64,000 nt of DNA from positions 4,576,501 through 4,640,500 of the forward strand of contig CP126199.1 of assembly GCA_030272155.1 (NCBI GenBank), in the 5' to 3' direction. This stretch comes from Tetradesmus obliquus (lineage: Eukaryota > Chlorophyta > Chlorophyceae > Sphaeropleales > Scenedesmaceae). The position numbers and the translations under genes were made by a program. The notes under the pieces are model-generated. The model had not been told where the DNA came from, ran no database searches, and worked only from the letters and a program-made list of their open reading frames with translations. The first letter of the stretch is position 1. Each line of letters begins with the position of its first letter. Shown one piece after another: positions 24,070 to 35,587 of this stretch.

Positions 24070-26747
24070 ATGGTCCAAAACACCCCTCGGCAAGGCGAAC
24101 GTGCCCTGCCTCGGCAGCTCAGCGGCAGCTTCACAGGCGATGGGCGCACGCAGCAGTACCTGCCAGGGCTCACTATGCCTGCAGGACACCAGCTGCCAGA
24201 CAGCCTCACCACAGCAGAGGATGGAGATGCAGATGTGGATGGGCTGGAGATAGAGAAGGCATATGTGGAGGTGCGTGTGATAGTTCTGTTGCTTTTGCAG
24301 CAGGTACAGCAGCTACAGCAGCAGCAGAAGGCACCAGGTGTGCAGAAACCCTTTGTGCTGGCAGGAAAGCACTTGCCTGCAGGGCATGTAGCCATGCAGT
24401 GGGACACTGCTGCTTTCAGAGTCTATAGCCTGTTCCAGGTCCAATTCCAAACCCGTTTATACATGATATAGCTATTCGCTGGATGTGCATTTCCTTCATC
24501 AGCACTCATCATCTGCATGCCTCCGCCAGCAACGTTTGCACTCCAAGGACACACTGCCTTCACTCCTGTTGCTGTCCACTCCGGTAACAGGCGGAAGCCG
24601 AACGGCTGCAGTTGCAGCAGAAGTCTCTGCTGGCTGTCATGCTCAACATCAACAGCGTGCTGACTGATGCAGCAGCAGCCATGGTGGACGACTCCTTCCT
24701 CAAGTGCTTCACCAGCGCAGCGCCAGACCCCTGGAACTGGAACTTCTACCTGGCACCCATCTGGTGAGGCCAGCAGCAGCAGCAGCAGCAGCAGCTTGCC
24801 AATTGATTTGATGATAAGAGTAAGCTGAGTTTGGTGACAGCACAGTGCAGAACTGGAACTTCTACCCGGTGCCATATGGGTTGTACGTAACATGTTCGTG
24901 TCACCAGCTGATATCAAGGCTTTGCAGCGCAGTGCTGCAAGGATGCAGCCTTGACAGTAGGCATCGCTCGCGACCAGCATGTACAGTAGTTCAGTGCTGC
25001 AGCAGCAGACTCCAGCAACAAGGCAGACCAGTCCACCAGCTTGGAACTTCCCCTCATATCTTCTGTGCAGCGCAGCTCACTATCTTGTTCTGCCCTGCCC
25101 ACTGCACCTTCCTTTCATGGTTGCTGCCCCGCAGGCTGCTAGGTATGCTGTTCCGGCACCTGGTGCTCTTCCCACTGCGCCTCACGCTGCTGCTGACGTC
25201 ACACCTGCTCTTCTTCATGGTCTTCTTCACCGTGAAACTCGGCATGCCGAGCTCAGCACTCAAGCTCCGAGTCGAGCAGCGACTCATCCGATTCCTATGC
25301 GGCATGTATGTGGCATCTTGGACGGGTGTCATCAAATTCCACGGGCCCAAGCCAGTGCCTGAGGGAGGGCATGTGTGGGTGGCAAACCACACCAGCATGA
25401 TTGATTACATCATCCTGAGCAGCTACACCGCGTTTGCGGTCATCATGCAGCTGCACCCGGGATGGGTGGGGTTCCTGCAGACCACTGTGCTGGACAGCCT
25501 GGGCTGCCTGTGGTTCAACCGCACTCAGGTGAGATGCAGCGTGTTGAGCGGGTAGAGGCACAGTGGATTTAAGCAAAAGCATGCAGCTGCAGCAGGAACA
25601 TGCAGCAGCAGCAGGAGCAACAGCAGCAGGAGTAGCTTCTGGTACAGTAAGCCATGCTGGCAGGTGCAGCCTGCTTGTCCTGCAGCCATGGTTGTGTGCG
25701 CATCTTTCACTCGTACTTTCTTCAATGGTTCTCCTCTTGACGTTTTTCTTGTGCTGTCTACGTCTGCCAGGCCAAGGACCGCTCGCTGGTGGCGCAGCGC
25801 ATGGCGGATCATGTGGCCGACCCCAACACCACACCACTGCTCATCTTCCCTGAGGGCACCTGCGTCAACAACTTTCATTCACCCTGGCCTGTCGTCCATC
25901 TCATGCTCTCTTTACTGCGGCGTGCTTGCTGTCTTCAGGCCAAAGGTTGCGCCCTCACAGGCATGCACACGCTGTCATTGTCGCCCTGAGTCTGCTCTCT
26001 TGTGCTGTCTTTGTTTGCTGTTGTCAGGCCAAGGACCGCTCGCTGGTGGCGCAGCGCATGGCGGACCACGTGGCAGACCCCAACACCACACCACTGCTCA
26101 TCTTCCCAGAAGGCACCTGCGTCAACAGCTGCCACTCTCACATGTTTTCTCACTCTCTCTCATGCTCGTTTCGCTCTGTTGCTGCCTTCAGTGCAAGGAA
26201 TGCATGCACACAATCTACAACCACGTTGTGTCATCGTTTGATCGTCTCTCTTTGCTGCCTGCAGGCCAAGGACCGCTCGCTGGTGGCGCAGCGTATGGCG
26301 GACCACGTGGCTGATCCCAACACCACGCCGCTGCTCATCTTCCCAGAAGGCACCTGCGTCAACAACGAGTACTGCGTCATGTTCAAGCGAGGGGCATTTG
26401 ACATGGGCGCAACAGTGCACCCAGTGGCCATCAAGTATAACAAGATCTTTGTGGACGCATTCTGGAACAGCAAGCGGCTCAGCTTTACGCAGCACCTCGT
26501 GCGGCTGATGAGCAGCTGGGCAGTTGTGTGCGATGTGTGAGTGAAGCAGTTGGGACAGTTGTTGGGTCGCAAGCAGGTTGAATGTGCGGCTGTTCAACGA
26601 TCATGTGGTGCTCTGTTTTGCAACTGGGTTGCATGCACGTGCTTTGCATACGCATGCGCTCCCACGTGCAGTCAATCTGGCATGCCGTGTGCTAGCTGCA
26701 GTGCCATTGCCTGTGCTGTTGCTAATGCTGCCATTGTCGCCAACAAG

Positions 26748-26785
<38 letters not shown>

Positions 26786-27553
26786 AGGTACTTCCTAGAG
26801 CCGCAGAGCCGGCGTGAGGATGAGAGCGTGGACGAGTTTGCGGCACGCGTGCAGGCCATGATCGCAAAGCAGGCAAGCAGCACAGCAGCAGGCAGTATAT
26901 TGCAGAAAAAAGCATCGGACAGTGTCAGCAGCATATCACACTGCGGAGCCACGCTGTGCGTAGCAGGCGCACCTCTTCAGCAGCAGCAGGCAGCTTGAAG
27001 GAGGCAGTAGAACACTTGCAGGGAGTGAGGTGCAGCTGGCAGTAGACGGACCTGCTTGTGCCTTGCAAGTCGTAAACAGCGGCTTCCTGCCGACTAGTGC
27101 CGTTGACATGCAAGAGGATATTGGTACGTGGCCTGACATGCTGCTGCTGCTGCTGCTGCCTCAGGCCAAGCTGCGCGTGGTACCGTGGGACGGCTACCTC
27201 AAGTACTACAACCTGGGGGAGAAGCACCCGGGGCTCATCGAGAAGCGGCGCAAGGTCAGTTTGATTGGTTCTCAGGCCACAACAAACCCAAGTGTACTAA
27301 GCCACAACAAACCTGCAACAATACGTGCTATCTAGTAATCTGTGCTACAACCTGGGCAATAACACCCGGGGATGATTGCTCTGATGTACGGCTGTGTGAA
27401 CATGTGATGTTTTGCTGCCTGCCGCAGGTGTTTGCTGACCAGCTGAAGACGTTCCTACCAGCAGGCGGTGCGGTGGGCAGCAGCAAGCAGGAAGCAGTGC
27501 CAGCAGCAGCAGCAGCAGCAGCCGGAAAGAAGGGCAGCAAGAAGGCAAATTGA
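24070..27553 (+). CDS. GPAT9: Glycerol-3-phosphate acyltransferase, GPAT9 type
   Basis: Seven exons: 24070-24270, 24591-24763, 25135-25528, 26265-26536, 26788-26872, 27165-27254 and 27428-27553, about 446 aa. The enzyme acylates sn-glycerol-3-phosphate to lysophosphatidate at the ER, the first step of glycerolipid synthesis. Evidence: AMVDDSFLKCF and PWNWNFYLAPIW before hydrophobic segments (MLFRHLVLFPLRLTLLLTSH); the catalytic NHxxxxD box as NHTSMID; HPGWVGFLQTTVLDSLGCLW; FPEGTCVNNEYCVMFKRGAF; VAIKYNKIFVDAFWN; and VPWDGYLKYY. The C terminus is a Lys-rich tail (GKKGSKKAN). Intron 5 starts GC (AAGCAG|GCAAGC), the only non-GT donor in this gene. The N terminus is longer than in land-plant GPAT9. 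An alternative in-frame ATG lies at 23968. Exon 4 has two truncated copies upstream. Confidence 0.93.
24846..24890 (+). repeat. Decayed copy of the GPAT9 exon 2 end
   Basis: The codons for NWNFY followed by diverged sequence repeat the end of exon 2 (ends 24763) about 90 nt into intron 2. Only about 20 nt are well conserved, so this is less certain than the other copies. Confidence 0.55.
25771..26130 (+). repeat. Two truncated copies of GPAT9 exon 4 start, with acceptors
   Basis: Copies at about 25771-25872 and 26029-26130 repeat the first 100 nt of exon 4 almost exactly (AKDRSLVAQRMADHVADP through the FPEGTCVN box), each preceded by a CCAGG or TCAGG acceptor. Both break off just after the Asn codons, where the real exon (from 26265) goes on to EYCVMFKRG. 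Neither has an obvious donor, so they act at most as competing acceptors. Confidence 0.92.
27330..27370 (+). repeat. Short decayed copy of part of GPAT9 exon 6
   Basis: CTACAACCTGGGCAATAAC with ACCCGGGG following resembles the exon 6 text for YYNLGEKHPG, about 80 nt downstream of exon 6. It is short and mutated. Confidence 0.5.
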
Positions 27554-28810
27554 GCACAAGCCCAGCTGTGAGATTTGGCTGCTAGCATATGCCATGCATG
27601 GCAAGTCGCGTGTTACACTCAGCAAATGCTTGCTCCAAGCTGAGTCAGCAGCCGAGTCATATGACTTGCAGATGCATCTACACGTCGGGTGCTGTTAACA
27701 TGGAGTTTTGCTGCTGTGTCATGCAGCATCCGTTGCAAAGTGAGTGGAGACAGCTTATCAATCACTGGAATTTCAAGTACTTCAACAACACACTCATTGA
27801 CACCGGGATTGAGCTCATGATCATGTTTGCCAGTGTACACCATTGAGCGCCTGTCCTTGTGGTGTTTGTCTCAAATGGCTGGCGCAATGAGCTGGCAATC
27901 CAGACGCGGCATTTGAAGCCTGCGGATGTGCTGAATTGGTGAATGATCAAACGCAAATTGAACAGCAGTTCGGAGCGTGCATAACCGTGTTGGCGCAGCG
28001 CGAGCTTGCAGACCAGCATGATGCAGGAGCTGCACATGCTAATCTGAGGTGCAGCAGCCACGGTGGCCTTTCGGGGGACCACTTCTTGCCATGTGAGTGC
28101 GCATTATGTTGCATGATGCTTATGCTTGTAATGAATGCAATTCGGCAAATTTCTTTACATGATGCTGCAGCCTCAGGCAGTGCTGCTGCTTCCTTCGTGC
28201 AATGCGGTACTGTAGAGCTGGGCGCACGATACGATCCCGCTTCTTTCTTCCTGCAACACACACTTGGTAGAGGAGTGCTGTGCGCACGGTACGTGATCGC
28301 TCACGACGTTGTCGGCCCAAGCAGACATGCACACTGGTTGGTGTCCGACACATGGCATGTGGCCGCTCTCGCGCATCTTTCACTGCCTCGAATTCGCACA
28401 AGCCCCGCAATTATATTTACAACTCATTTCAACAAAATTAATTTGCTGGCAGATCCGTCGAACTGCATCGAGCTGTTAACGTTGGACTGCAGGCGCCGGT
28501 GGTTTAACGGTTGGCAGCTACCACGTGCTTCCACAGCTGCGCGTGTCACACATCGCGTGTAGCACGGCATACATTCACCATAGCTTAATGAGATGTGTGG
28601 TACCGGGTCAGCTGCTGCACACTCTGGCACGCACTGTTACAGTTCCCCGCCTTGTTTCGCTGTGTAGCTACACACACACACACACATCTATAGATCGACA
28701 ACGCGCAGGTGTACAAATCCATCATGATCAGAATGATTCAAAGCATGAAGTTGGCATATGCTGCCATTGCTAGTACTACTGGTGCAAACCGGCTGGACTG
28801 TAGGCTCCTT

Positions 28811-28850
<40 letters not shown>

Positions 28851-29559
28851 CCGCACCATGTTCCCTTCAGATTGCCTCAAACGTTGCCAGCAGAGGCAGC
28901 CGGCTTCGGTTTGGCAACATCACTGCTATAAAAGTCAGGGGTCTCAACAAGATGGATTCAAAATGATGCCGCTTGATGTTCCTGTTGCACTGCTGTTCAT
29001 GTACCAGCTCTTGGGACACAGCTTCAAGCAAGTTTGCATGTGTGCACATGCCCGTCCAGTACAGCTCAGGGCTGTGCCATGGCAAGATACCTTCGATGAT
29101 TTTGGACTGCATGGGGGTTAACGGTTGTGCTGCTTATATGCATGATGATGTCCTGATGTATGTGCTGGGGCTTGCATAATTGGGATTAACATGTGCCCAT
29201 GATGATTCCATGATGTCTGGGTGGTGGATGATGATCCTTATGTGTATCGCATGAAAGGCGTTGGCGCTTCCAGGAATATGGGTGATGATGGTGTTTGGTG
29301 ATATGCACGATGTCATCGGTGCTTCCATGATGGTGGGTGATGTTGTTGGTGGGTGCGGATTGTGCGGTTGCTCTTGTTGATGTGAGATGTTTGGCTAGAA
29401 AGGTAGCTGGCACAGCCGGCACCAGTAGGACCTGATGGTGAGCTGCTGCTTGTCTGTAAGTCAACACCTACACCTGCTGCAATCAAGGTTTCAACAGGAT
29501 GTTTTACATGGAACTTCGAGAAAAGCCAGCACGGCTCGGGCGTACAACAGCAAAGCAGA
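27554..29559. other. Intergenic stretch with simple repeats
   Basis: No supported gene. The stretch holds a (CA)n run near 28671-28686, a (CAG)n run of about a dozen units near 28812-28850, and a G/T/A-rich degenerate stretch near 29190-29345 in which GATGATG and GGTGGGTGATG words recur. ORFs at 27589-27846 and 27936-28562 show no recognisable domain. Confidence 0.5.
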
Positions 29560-30045
29560 CGCATGTGAAACATAGTTGCCCTCCACCTACGTTTCCACAA
29601 AACTACAGCCACCAGCACCTGCGAGGTGGGATTGTCATCGGCATGCTGGTGGTTTAAGGCAGGGCAGCCCCATGGGTGCCCTGCAGACCTTCACACCGCC
29701 ACCAGCTTTACATAGACATCCTCGGTCTCCACAAAACCACCGCCACCAGCACCTGCTAGATGGGATTGTCATCGGCATGCTGGCGGCTTAGGGCACGGCA
29801 GGCCCAGGGGTGCCCTGCAAACCTTCACACCGCCGCCAGCTGTACATGGACAATCGCATGGACAACCACCGCCACCAGCACGCACTAACTTGCCTGTCAC
29901 CGGCATGCTGGCGGCTTGGGGCACCCATGGGGCTGCCCTGCAGACCTTCACACTGGCGCTAGCTTTACGTAGACATCCTCGTGTTGTTGCTTTACATAGA
30001 CACGTCCACAAACCTACCGCAACCAGCACCAGATAGGTGGGACTG
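29560..30045 (-). repeat. Tandem copies of the histidine-phosphatase-like gene's last-exon end and 3' UTR
   Basis: Four units of roughly 135-145 bp (including the real end at 30046) repeat, on the minus strand, the sequence from the Pro-Met-Ser-Leu-Pro codons through CCAGCATGCCGATGACAG and the following UTR. Recognisable unit ends lie near 29629, 29762 and 29896. Most units keep a CTATGTAAAG-like word, so a TGTAA poly(A)-type signal is repeated as well. Confidence 0.8.
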
Positions 30046-33000
30046 TCATCGGCATGCTGGTGGTTTGGGGCACGGCAGGCTCATGGGTGCTGTGTCGAAT
30101 GGCTTGTCACTCAGCAGCAGCACGCGCACCTCGCCAGGCTGGAACGCCAGCTGCCTGTGCTGCCGCAAATCTACACCCAACACAGCAGCCTGCAGCAGCA
30201 GCAGCAGCAGCAGCAGCAGCGGGCGAGGGCATGTTACAGTGCATGCTCACCAGGCATCACCACAACCTTTGTGGGCTACATTCCTAGTCAGACAAGTCAT
30301 TTGACGCCCACTTTGCTCGCAAGCCTACATGTCAAACTGCAAACTCACTGTCAACAACACTCTCCAGCACTGCAAAGTTAACACCAGCAGCAGCACCGCC
30401 CGACAACATGAGGCTGGATCACATAACAGCACTGCGCCCTTCTGGATCTGTCCAAGCCCTTCAACTCACTGCCACAAGCCCGTTGCTATCTCCCTGCCCT
30501 CACCTGCAATATGGAGAGTGTGTCAGAATCTGGCGCCACAATGACCACATCCTCCCCGCTGTACTGCGTCTCACAGATGGACATCAGCTGCCGCATACGC
30601 GTGAGCACGTCTGCCGCTGACTCGTTTGGTGTGCCATCATAGCCCTTTGGCGGCCTCCAGTTTGCATCCAGCATGTCTCCTGCAAGCACCTGCAGGATCA
30701 GCAGCAGCAGCAGCAGCATTCTGATGCTGATCAGCATCAGCGGCATGTGGCCATCGATGCCATAGCAACACCAAGAATTTGCGGGAATCTGTAGATGACG
30801 TGCAGAATGCAGGTAGCACGACATGCTGGTCTGCTGCAAAAAAGAGTGTCATAGCACAGCACAACACAGACAAGACAGCAGAGCAGGGTCCACGTGCTGT
30901 GTAGCACAGCGCGGCACAGCACAGCGCAGCGCAGCACAGCGCGGCACAGCGCAGCGCAGCACAGCGCAGCGCAGCACGTGATCTTTCTATCACTTTGAAC
31001 TGCACGCACACTGCCGCACCTGCTGTGCTGCTGTTGCCACCCTCAGGCCGTCCAGTGCGCCTACCCCTCGAGCATCCAGGAAGGAGTACCTGCAGCAGTT
31101 CAAGGGATAACATGCTGCATCAAAGACGTGTGGATGTAACAATCGTGCCGGAGTGAGTGTGCATTCAAGCGGTGTGAGAAATGTGGTGTAGTCAGAATGC
31201 AGCCTAGCACAGGCTCAAGGGGCTGTCTGCTTACTCAGCTTGCAAGCATATCCTCACTGTACTGCTCGGTGTAAATACATTGTTCTACGACAATCTGGGG
31301 GGCCTGCGCCCCACACCTGCTGCACCGCTACCCTTGCTTGTGCTACAGCCTCACCAATAATCCAACATGCACGCACCCACTCTGACACGATGTGGCTGCG
31401 CCCCACTTCAAGGCCGCCCGCCATTATCTCTGTCTGGTGGGTATTGAGTGTGATGGAAGGCCATCTCTAGCAACACAAAGCCGCACGCCATCTAGTGACC
31501 GAAAGCAAGTAACACAAGCAATGCAGCACATAAAGTGGAGCAAAGGATGGGAGATGGCCCACCCAACTCCTGTGCGAGCTTTGTTGCCACAGCTACCGCT
31601 GCCTGCGCCCCCAACACCCTCACCAGCGCACTCACTCTGGCACGATGCGACTGTGCTTCCGCTGTTTGTTGAGTTGCAGGATTCACCAAACATACCTAGC
31701 AAAATGTACGGCTAGCCTGCTTGCATGCAATTGTTTGCAATCTCTCTGTCAACATGCACTCACTCTGGCACGATGCGGCTGCGGCCCACGCCAAGGCTGC
31801 CTGCCATTATCTCTGCAGTCTGGTAGGTGTTGAGTGTGATAGAAGGCCAGATCCAGCAGCCTGCCTCGCCACACACTCCTAGTGTTTCCATGGCGGGCAA
31901 AGTCTGCCGCACCACCTGCAGCAGAACATTGGTTGGCAAGTAGTAGAAAGAAATACAGCACAAGCAGTGGGTGCAGGTGGGCAGAGATGGGCCAGATCCA
32001 GCAGCCCGCCTCGCCACACACACCCAGCGTCTCCATGGCTGGCAGGATCTGCCGCACTACCTGTGCAGCAGCAGCGTCACAATGATCAATCAACAAGCAG
32101 CACACAGCAGTGTTGCACAAGCAGTGTGCAAGGAGGCGTGTTATCTGCAGATCCAGCAGCCGGCCTCGCCACACACGGCTAGTGTTTCCATGGCGGGCAG
32201 GATCTGTCGCACCACCTGCGCAGCAGCAGCACACTGTCTGCAGTTGTTTGAAGCCACAAGCGCTGGGTGCATTGCAACGTTCAAGTATGCTGTGTGGGTG
32301 TTTGCCACAGCTGCCAACACCTTGCTGCGGCTGTTGCTGCTGCTGCTGGTGGTGGTGGTGCTGCTGCTGCTGCTGCACTCTGTATTGGAAGCTAGCAATC
32401 AAAGTGCGTGCGTGCTGTTGCTGCTGCTGCTGCTGGTTATGCTGCTGCTGCTGTTGCTGCTGCTATGCTGCTGCTGTGGCCAGGGGAAAGCCCTGCTCAC
32501 CTGCACTTTGCCTTTGGCGCTGAGCCCTGCCATGCCAGACTGCTTCCACACTGGGTTGGTCAGCATGGCGTCTTGCGTCTCTGACTCGCTCTCGCCAGCC
32601 CTGACCTGCGCACATGTATTATCGTGTCACCATTGTCATCATCCGCGTCAGCTCATGTCAGCATTTCAAGCCATACACGACTAGTTGTACTGCATTGTAT
32701 TGCTGGAGAAACTGGCCTGCACAAGCAGATCTTCATGTGCAAGTCTGGATTCACTCCGCCTCGCCCACCAGCTGGTCGCCACAGTGAAAGTGGTTCGGGT
32801 TGTTGACACGTAGCCTCATGCTGCTGCCGCCACTGCTGCTGCTGCTACTGCTGCTGTTGCTGCGCGTGAGATGCTGAGGTGCTCAGGCAGCAACGCTCCT
32901 CCAATGCAGTGCTGAGGCACAAACTGACAGCAATGCAGTGCTGCCTCGACTAGGCTGAGTCTGCTGCTGTATTATGTCAGCTGTAGCAGCTTGAATAGCA

Positions 33001-33678
33001 GCAGTAGCACCCACCAAGATGTATCTGTTCTTCAGCTCGCTTGCCGGGAACTGTGCTAGGCCTGTGCACACACAGGCAGCGCATGCAGGTCTAAATATTC
33101 AGGCAGCCAGAGTTATGCCCAACACATAACGTGTATGCTGTTGGTGACGCAGCTGCTGAGCAGTGTGGTTTCTGGCATGCATACTGATTGACTGGCACAG
33201 CCAGTGCGCATGACCAGCAGTGCATGCAGGCATTGCTGTCAGGCAACCAGGGCTGCTGCCAGCACTACAATTGCTTTGTGGTGCCGATGCTGGCATAACT
33301 GTACAATGGCAGCGATAGCTTGCACGGCAGGACTGGTATATGCAGCTATCTCAAAAGCCGTGGGTCAACGGCATTTCCTCACAGTGCAGTTGCTGTCATG
33401 GCCCCACCTGCTGCAGCAGGAGGAGGTTGAGCCAGCTGCTGCTGCGCCAGCACCAGCGATGCTACAATGCAGTGCAGCAGCTGCCTCCGTGCTAACAATG
33501 TTCCTTCAAACTCCGAATTTGCCGAGGCTCCTCCAATGGACCAGCTTTGTTCCTGCAAGCCCCTGCAGGGTCTGCATCTCTGCTGTTGCTGCTTCGTTGC
33601 TGTTCTGCACCTGCCCGTGTGGGCATGTTGCCAGCCAAACAACGAATAATTGCAGTGATTCAGAGTCTTTGCTTGCAT
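30046..33678 (-). CDS. Histidine-phosphatase (phosphoglycerate mutase) fold protein, apparently lacking catalytic His
   Basis: Seven exons on the minus strand: 33678-33408, 33061-33015, 32605-32501, 31915-31764, 31089-31020, 30689-30504 and 30189-30046; phases agree, 324 aa. Core motifs: KNRYILVRAGESESETQ, NPVWKQSGMAGLSAKG, CWIWPSITLNTYQTAEIM, EYSFLDARGVGALDG, GYDGTPNESAADVLTRM, ETQYSGEDVVIVAPDSDT and LRQHRQLAFQPGEVRVL. This matches plant chloroplast proteins annotated as phosphoglycerate mutase family. The usual RHG catalytic motif reads RAG, and the second SHG-type histidine region reads APDSD, so classical phosphohistidine catalysis looks impossible. The N terminus is transit-like and then has ARRQLLHCIVASLVLAQQ before PPPAAAG, resembling a twin-Arg thylakoid-lumen signal; lumenal location is inferred. 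The ATG at 33678 is chosen as the most upstream in frame. Confidence 0.85.
30893..30976. repeat. CAGCG/CACAG minisatellite in intron 5 of the histidine-phosphatase-like gene
   Basis: Repeated GCGCGGCACAGCACAGC-type words of 5-10 nt form an imperfect array of about 80 bp. A shorter array of the same kind (CAGCACAGTACAGCACAG) is seen at 60119-60150 in the Rieske gene. Confidence 0.85.
31375..31680 (-). repeat. Decayed copies of exon 4 end of the histidine-phosphatase-like gene
   Basis: Two segments in intron 4 resemble the end of the real exon 4 (31915-31764) on the minus strand. One, near 31375-31490, covers most of the CWIWPSITLNTYQTAEIM region with frame-breaking changes. The other, near 31625-31660, covers only the last 35 nt and donor. 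Confidence 0.65.
31988..32217 (-). repeat. Two copies of exon 4 start of the histidine-phosphatase-like gene
   Basis: Minus-strand copies at about 32061-31988 and 32217-32150 begin with a CAG acceptor and code for VVRQILPAMETLGVCGEAGC, like the real exon 4 start at 31915, then diverge. They lie upstream of the real exon, as duplicated acceptors. Confidence 0.85.
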
Positions 33679-35587
33679 TTTTGGCCACCGAGTGAGAGGC
33701 CAGAGATCGAGATCGAGTGCTTGTGCGGAGACCCAAGCGGAGAGCGCTGTACGTCTTTGTACGTAAGACAGCTGCGAACAGACATTAGAACACACTCATA
33801 GTAGTTGACTGAGAGGTATTGCAATGCTCTAGCGGTTGCTAGGGTTCGGTGGCAGTTGTCAGGCAGATGTACTGCACCCAGCTGTAGCAACCCAGCCAGT
33901 ACTGCCCCCTGGCCCAGCTGACAGCGAAACAAGTAGCCACGCGACTGGCAGCAGCATACCACCCCCGAATAGCTCAGGGTTTACGTGTTTGAGTCAGTGG
34001 AAAACCTCTTGTCTTACCAAGGCAGCATTGACTTTCCGCCAGAAAGATGGACAGCCTGCAGGCATGGGATATCCCTTACAGAAATTTCCTTTACCTAAGC
34101 AAGTGTATCGATACACGTTACGCTTAAAATTCAATCGCATATTCGTACAACTAAACAGGCTCGCCTGCTCTGTTCGGACAAATAAACGGATAGAACGTGT
34201 GACAAAGAACCTTAAACCGCTTTTCAATGGCGCTGCTGACCAACACAGGCGTCGCTATCGACTAAATACACTTGTCAATTATTGGTGTAATTACAGAAAA
34301 TTGCTTAGGTTTAGGTATCGAAGTCTGGCGTAAGGGAAATCCCATGGGACAGCTGTCTGTCATCAACATTGCGTGATGCAGGAACCGTTGCTTTCCTGGC
34401 ACGGTACAAGACATGTCCAAAAAAACTACTGCATATTGAAGGCAATACTGCTGCGTATCAAGTACTGATGGCTGCCGCGCCTGCTTGCCGCAAGCGTGCG
34501 TATGTGCTGGCACTGTGCAGGCCAGCAACAAAGGCGGCAACAATAGTCATGCCACATCAGCTGTCACATCTCATGACAAACGCCTCGAGCGTGGCCAGCG
34601 GCTGGTTGCAGGTCAAGGTGCGCCTGCAGACTGCTGCATGCTGCGGCTGTGTCATGACAGGTGGCAGCAGCAGCAGCAACAGCAGCGGTAGCAGCAGCAG
34701 CAGCACCTGGATCATCTCGCGCCCTAAAAGTGTACACTTGACATGTCACGCCTGAGCAGGTCCCTGGGCGCGGCATGCACTCACATTTTGCACCCACGTT
34801 CTGCCATGTGGGTGCATGGCCATGTGGGTGCCTGAGGTAGGTCAGTCCTATGCTATCCTTTGGTATTGCAATGGAGTGGCAGTCGTGCAGGCCAAAGGCT
34901 TGGCGTGGTTGCCTGGTCATGCTGCCCAGGCTGGCTGCAGTGTAGCAAGTGTGTCGCGTCTTGAAGGCTGAATGAAACGACGTCAATAGCCAATGGCAGG
35001 GCCGCTGGGCACAGACAGCAACTCAACGCACGCCACAGGCTGCACTGCAGCATGCCCCCACGTGATCAGCCATGATGGTACTGCTGGCAATACGAAGTAC
35101 AGCAGCTGTTGTGCCGCAGCTGTGCTGCAGTGCAGTACTGCGTCAATTAGAATTAAATACCTATAAGCGACAAATGAGTTGGATCTGTACACCGCTGTTC
35201 ATGGTGCCAGCAAGCAGGTGCCAGGCCCATGGCCATGACCGTGAGAAGATCTTTCTGGTGGAACCCTTGTTGTGATGACGCCCAACAACTGAAGCTGTTG
35301 CCTTGAACCAAAATGTGTTGATAAGCTGCAACTTACCGCGGTTTGAGGCGTGTACGGCTGAACATAACGCAATTTAGTGACGCAATGCTGTAGTAGAGTA
35401 GCACAGTATACTACTCAATTCGTGGTGGTGGTGAACCGCGGCTCCTTGATGCAAACTGCAGACACAAGTAATGCTCAAGTGTCTTATACGCTCATAAAAA
35501 CGCATCATCTGGGGTCGCCGCGCTGCAGATTCGACTGCATCAAGGTTGCACAGCTTCGTTCTGGGCTAACCCGGCTGTAGCGGAGCC
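33679..35587. other. Divergent intergenic region between the histidine-phosphatase-like gene and the AZG permease
   Basis: About 1.9 kb between two head-to-head genes. It contains the candidate MITE at 34063-34346 and an AGC repeat near 34662-34705. An ORF at 33836-34333 runs through the MITE and is not considered a gene. Confidence 0.45.
34063..34346. mobile_element. Candidate MITE (non-autonomous DNA element)
   Basis: CATGGGATATCCCTTAC at 34063-34079 is matched in inverted orientation by GTAAGGGAAATCCCATG at 34330-34346 (16 of 17 positions). The roughly 250 bp between them are much more AT-rich than the surroundings and have no coding capacity. A perfect 14-bp palindrome, GTGTATCGATACAC, sits at 34103-34116, and CCTAAGCAA-like words occur near both ends. 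I could not identify a clear target-site duplication. The size and terminal inverted repeats fit a MITE; other copies in the genome would be needed to prove it. Confidence 0.55.

Noticed and set aside
27936..28562. 208-aa ORF after GPAT9
   Set aside because: No recognisable motif, no flanking exons, and several competing frames; treated as chance.
33836..34333. 165-aa ORF, basic C terminus
   Set aside because: Most of it lies inside the AT-rich candidate MITE, composition is odd (runs of Arg/Lys/Tyr), and no domain is visible.
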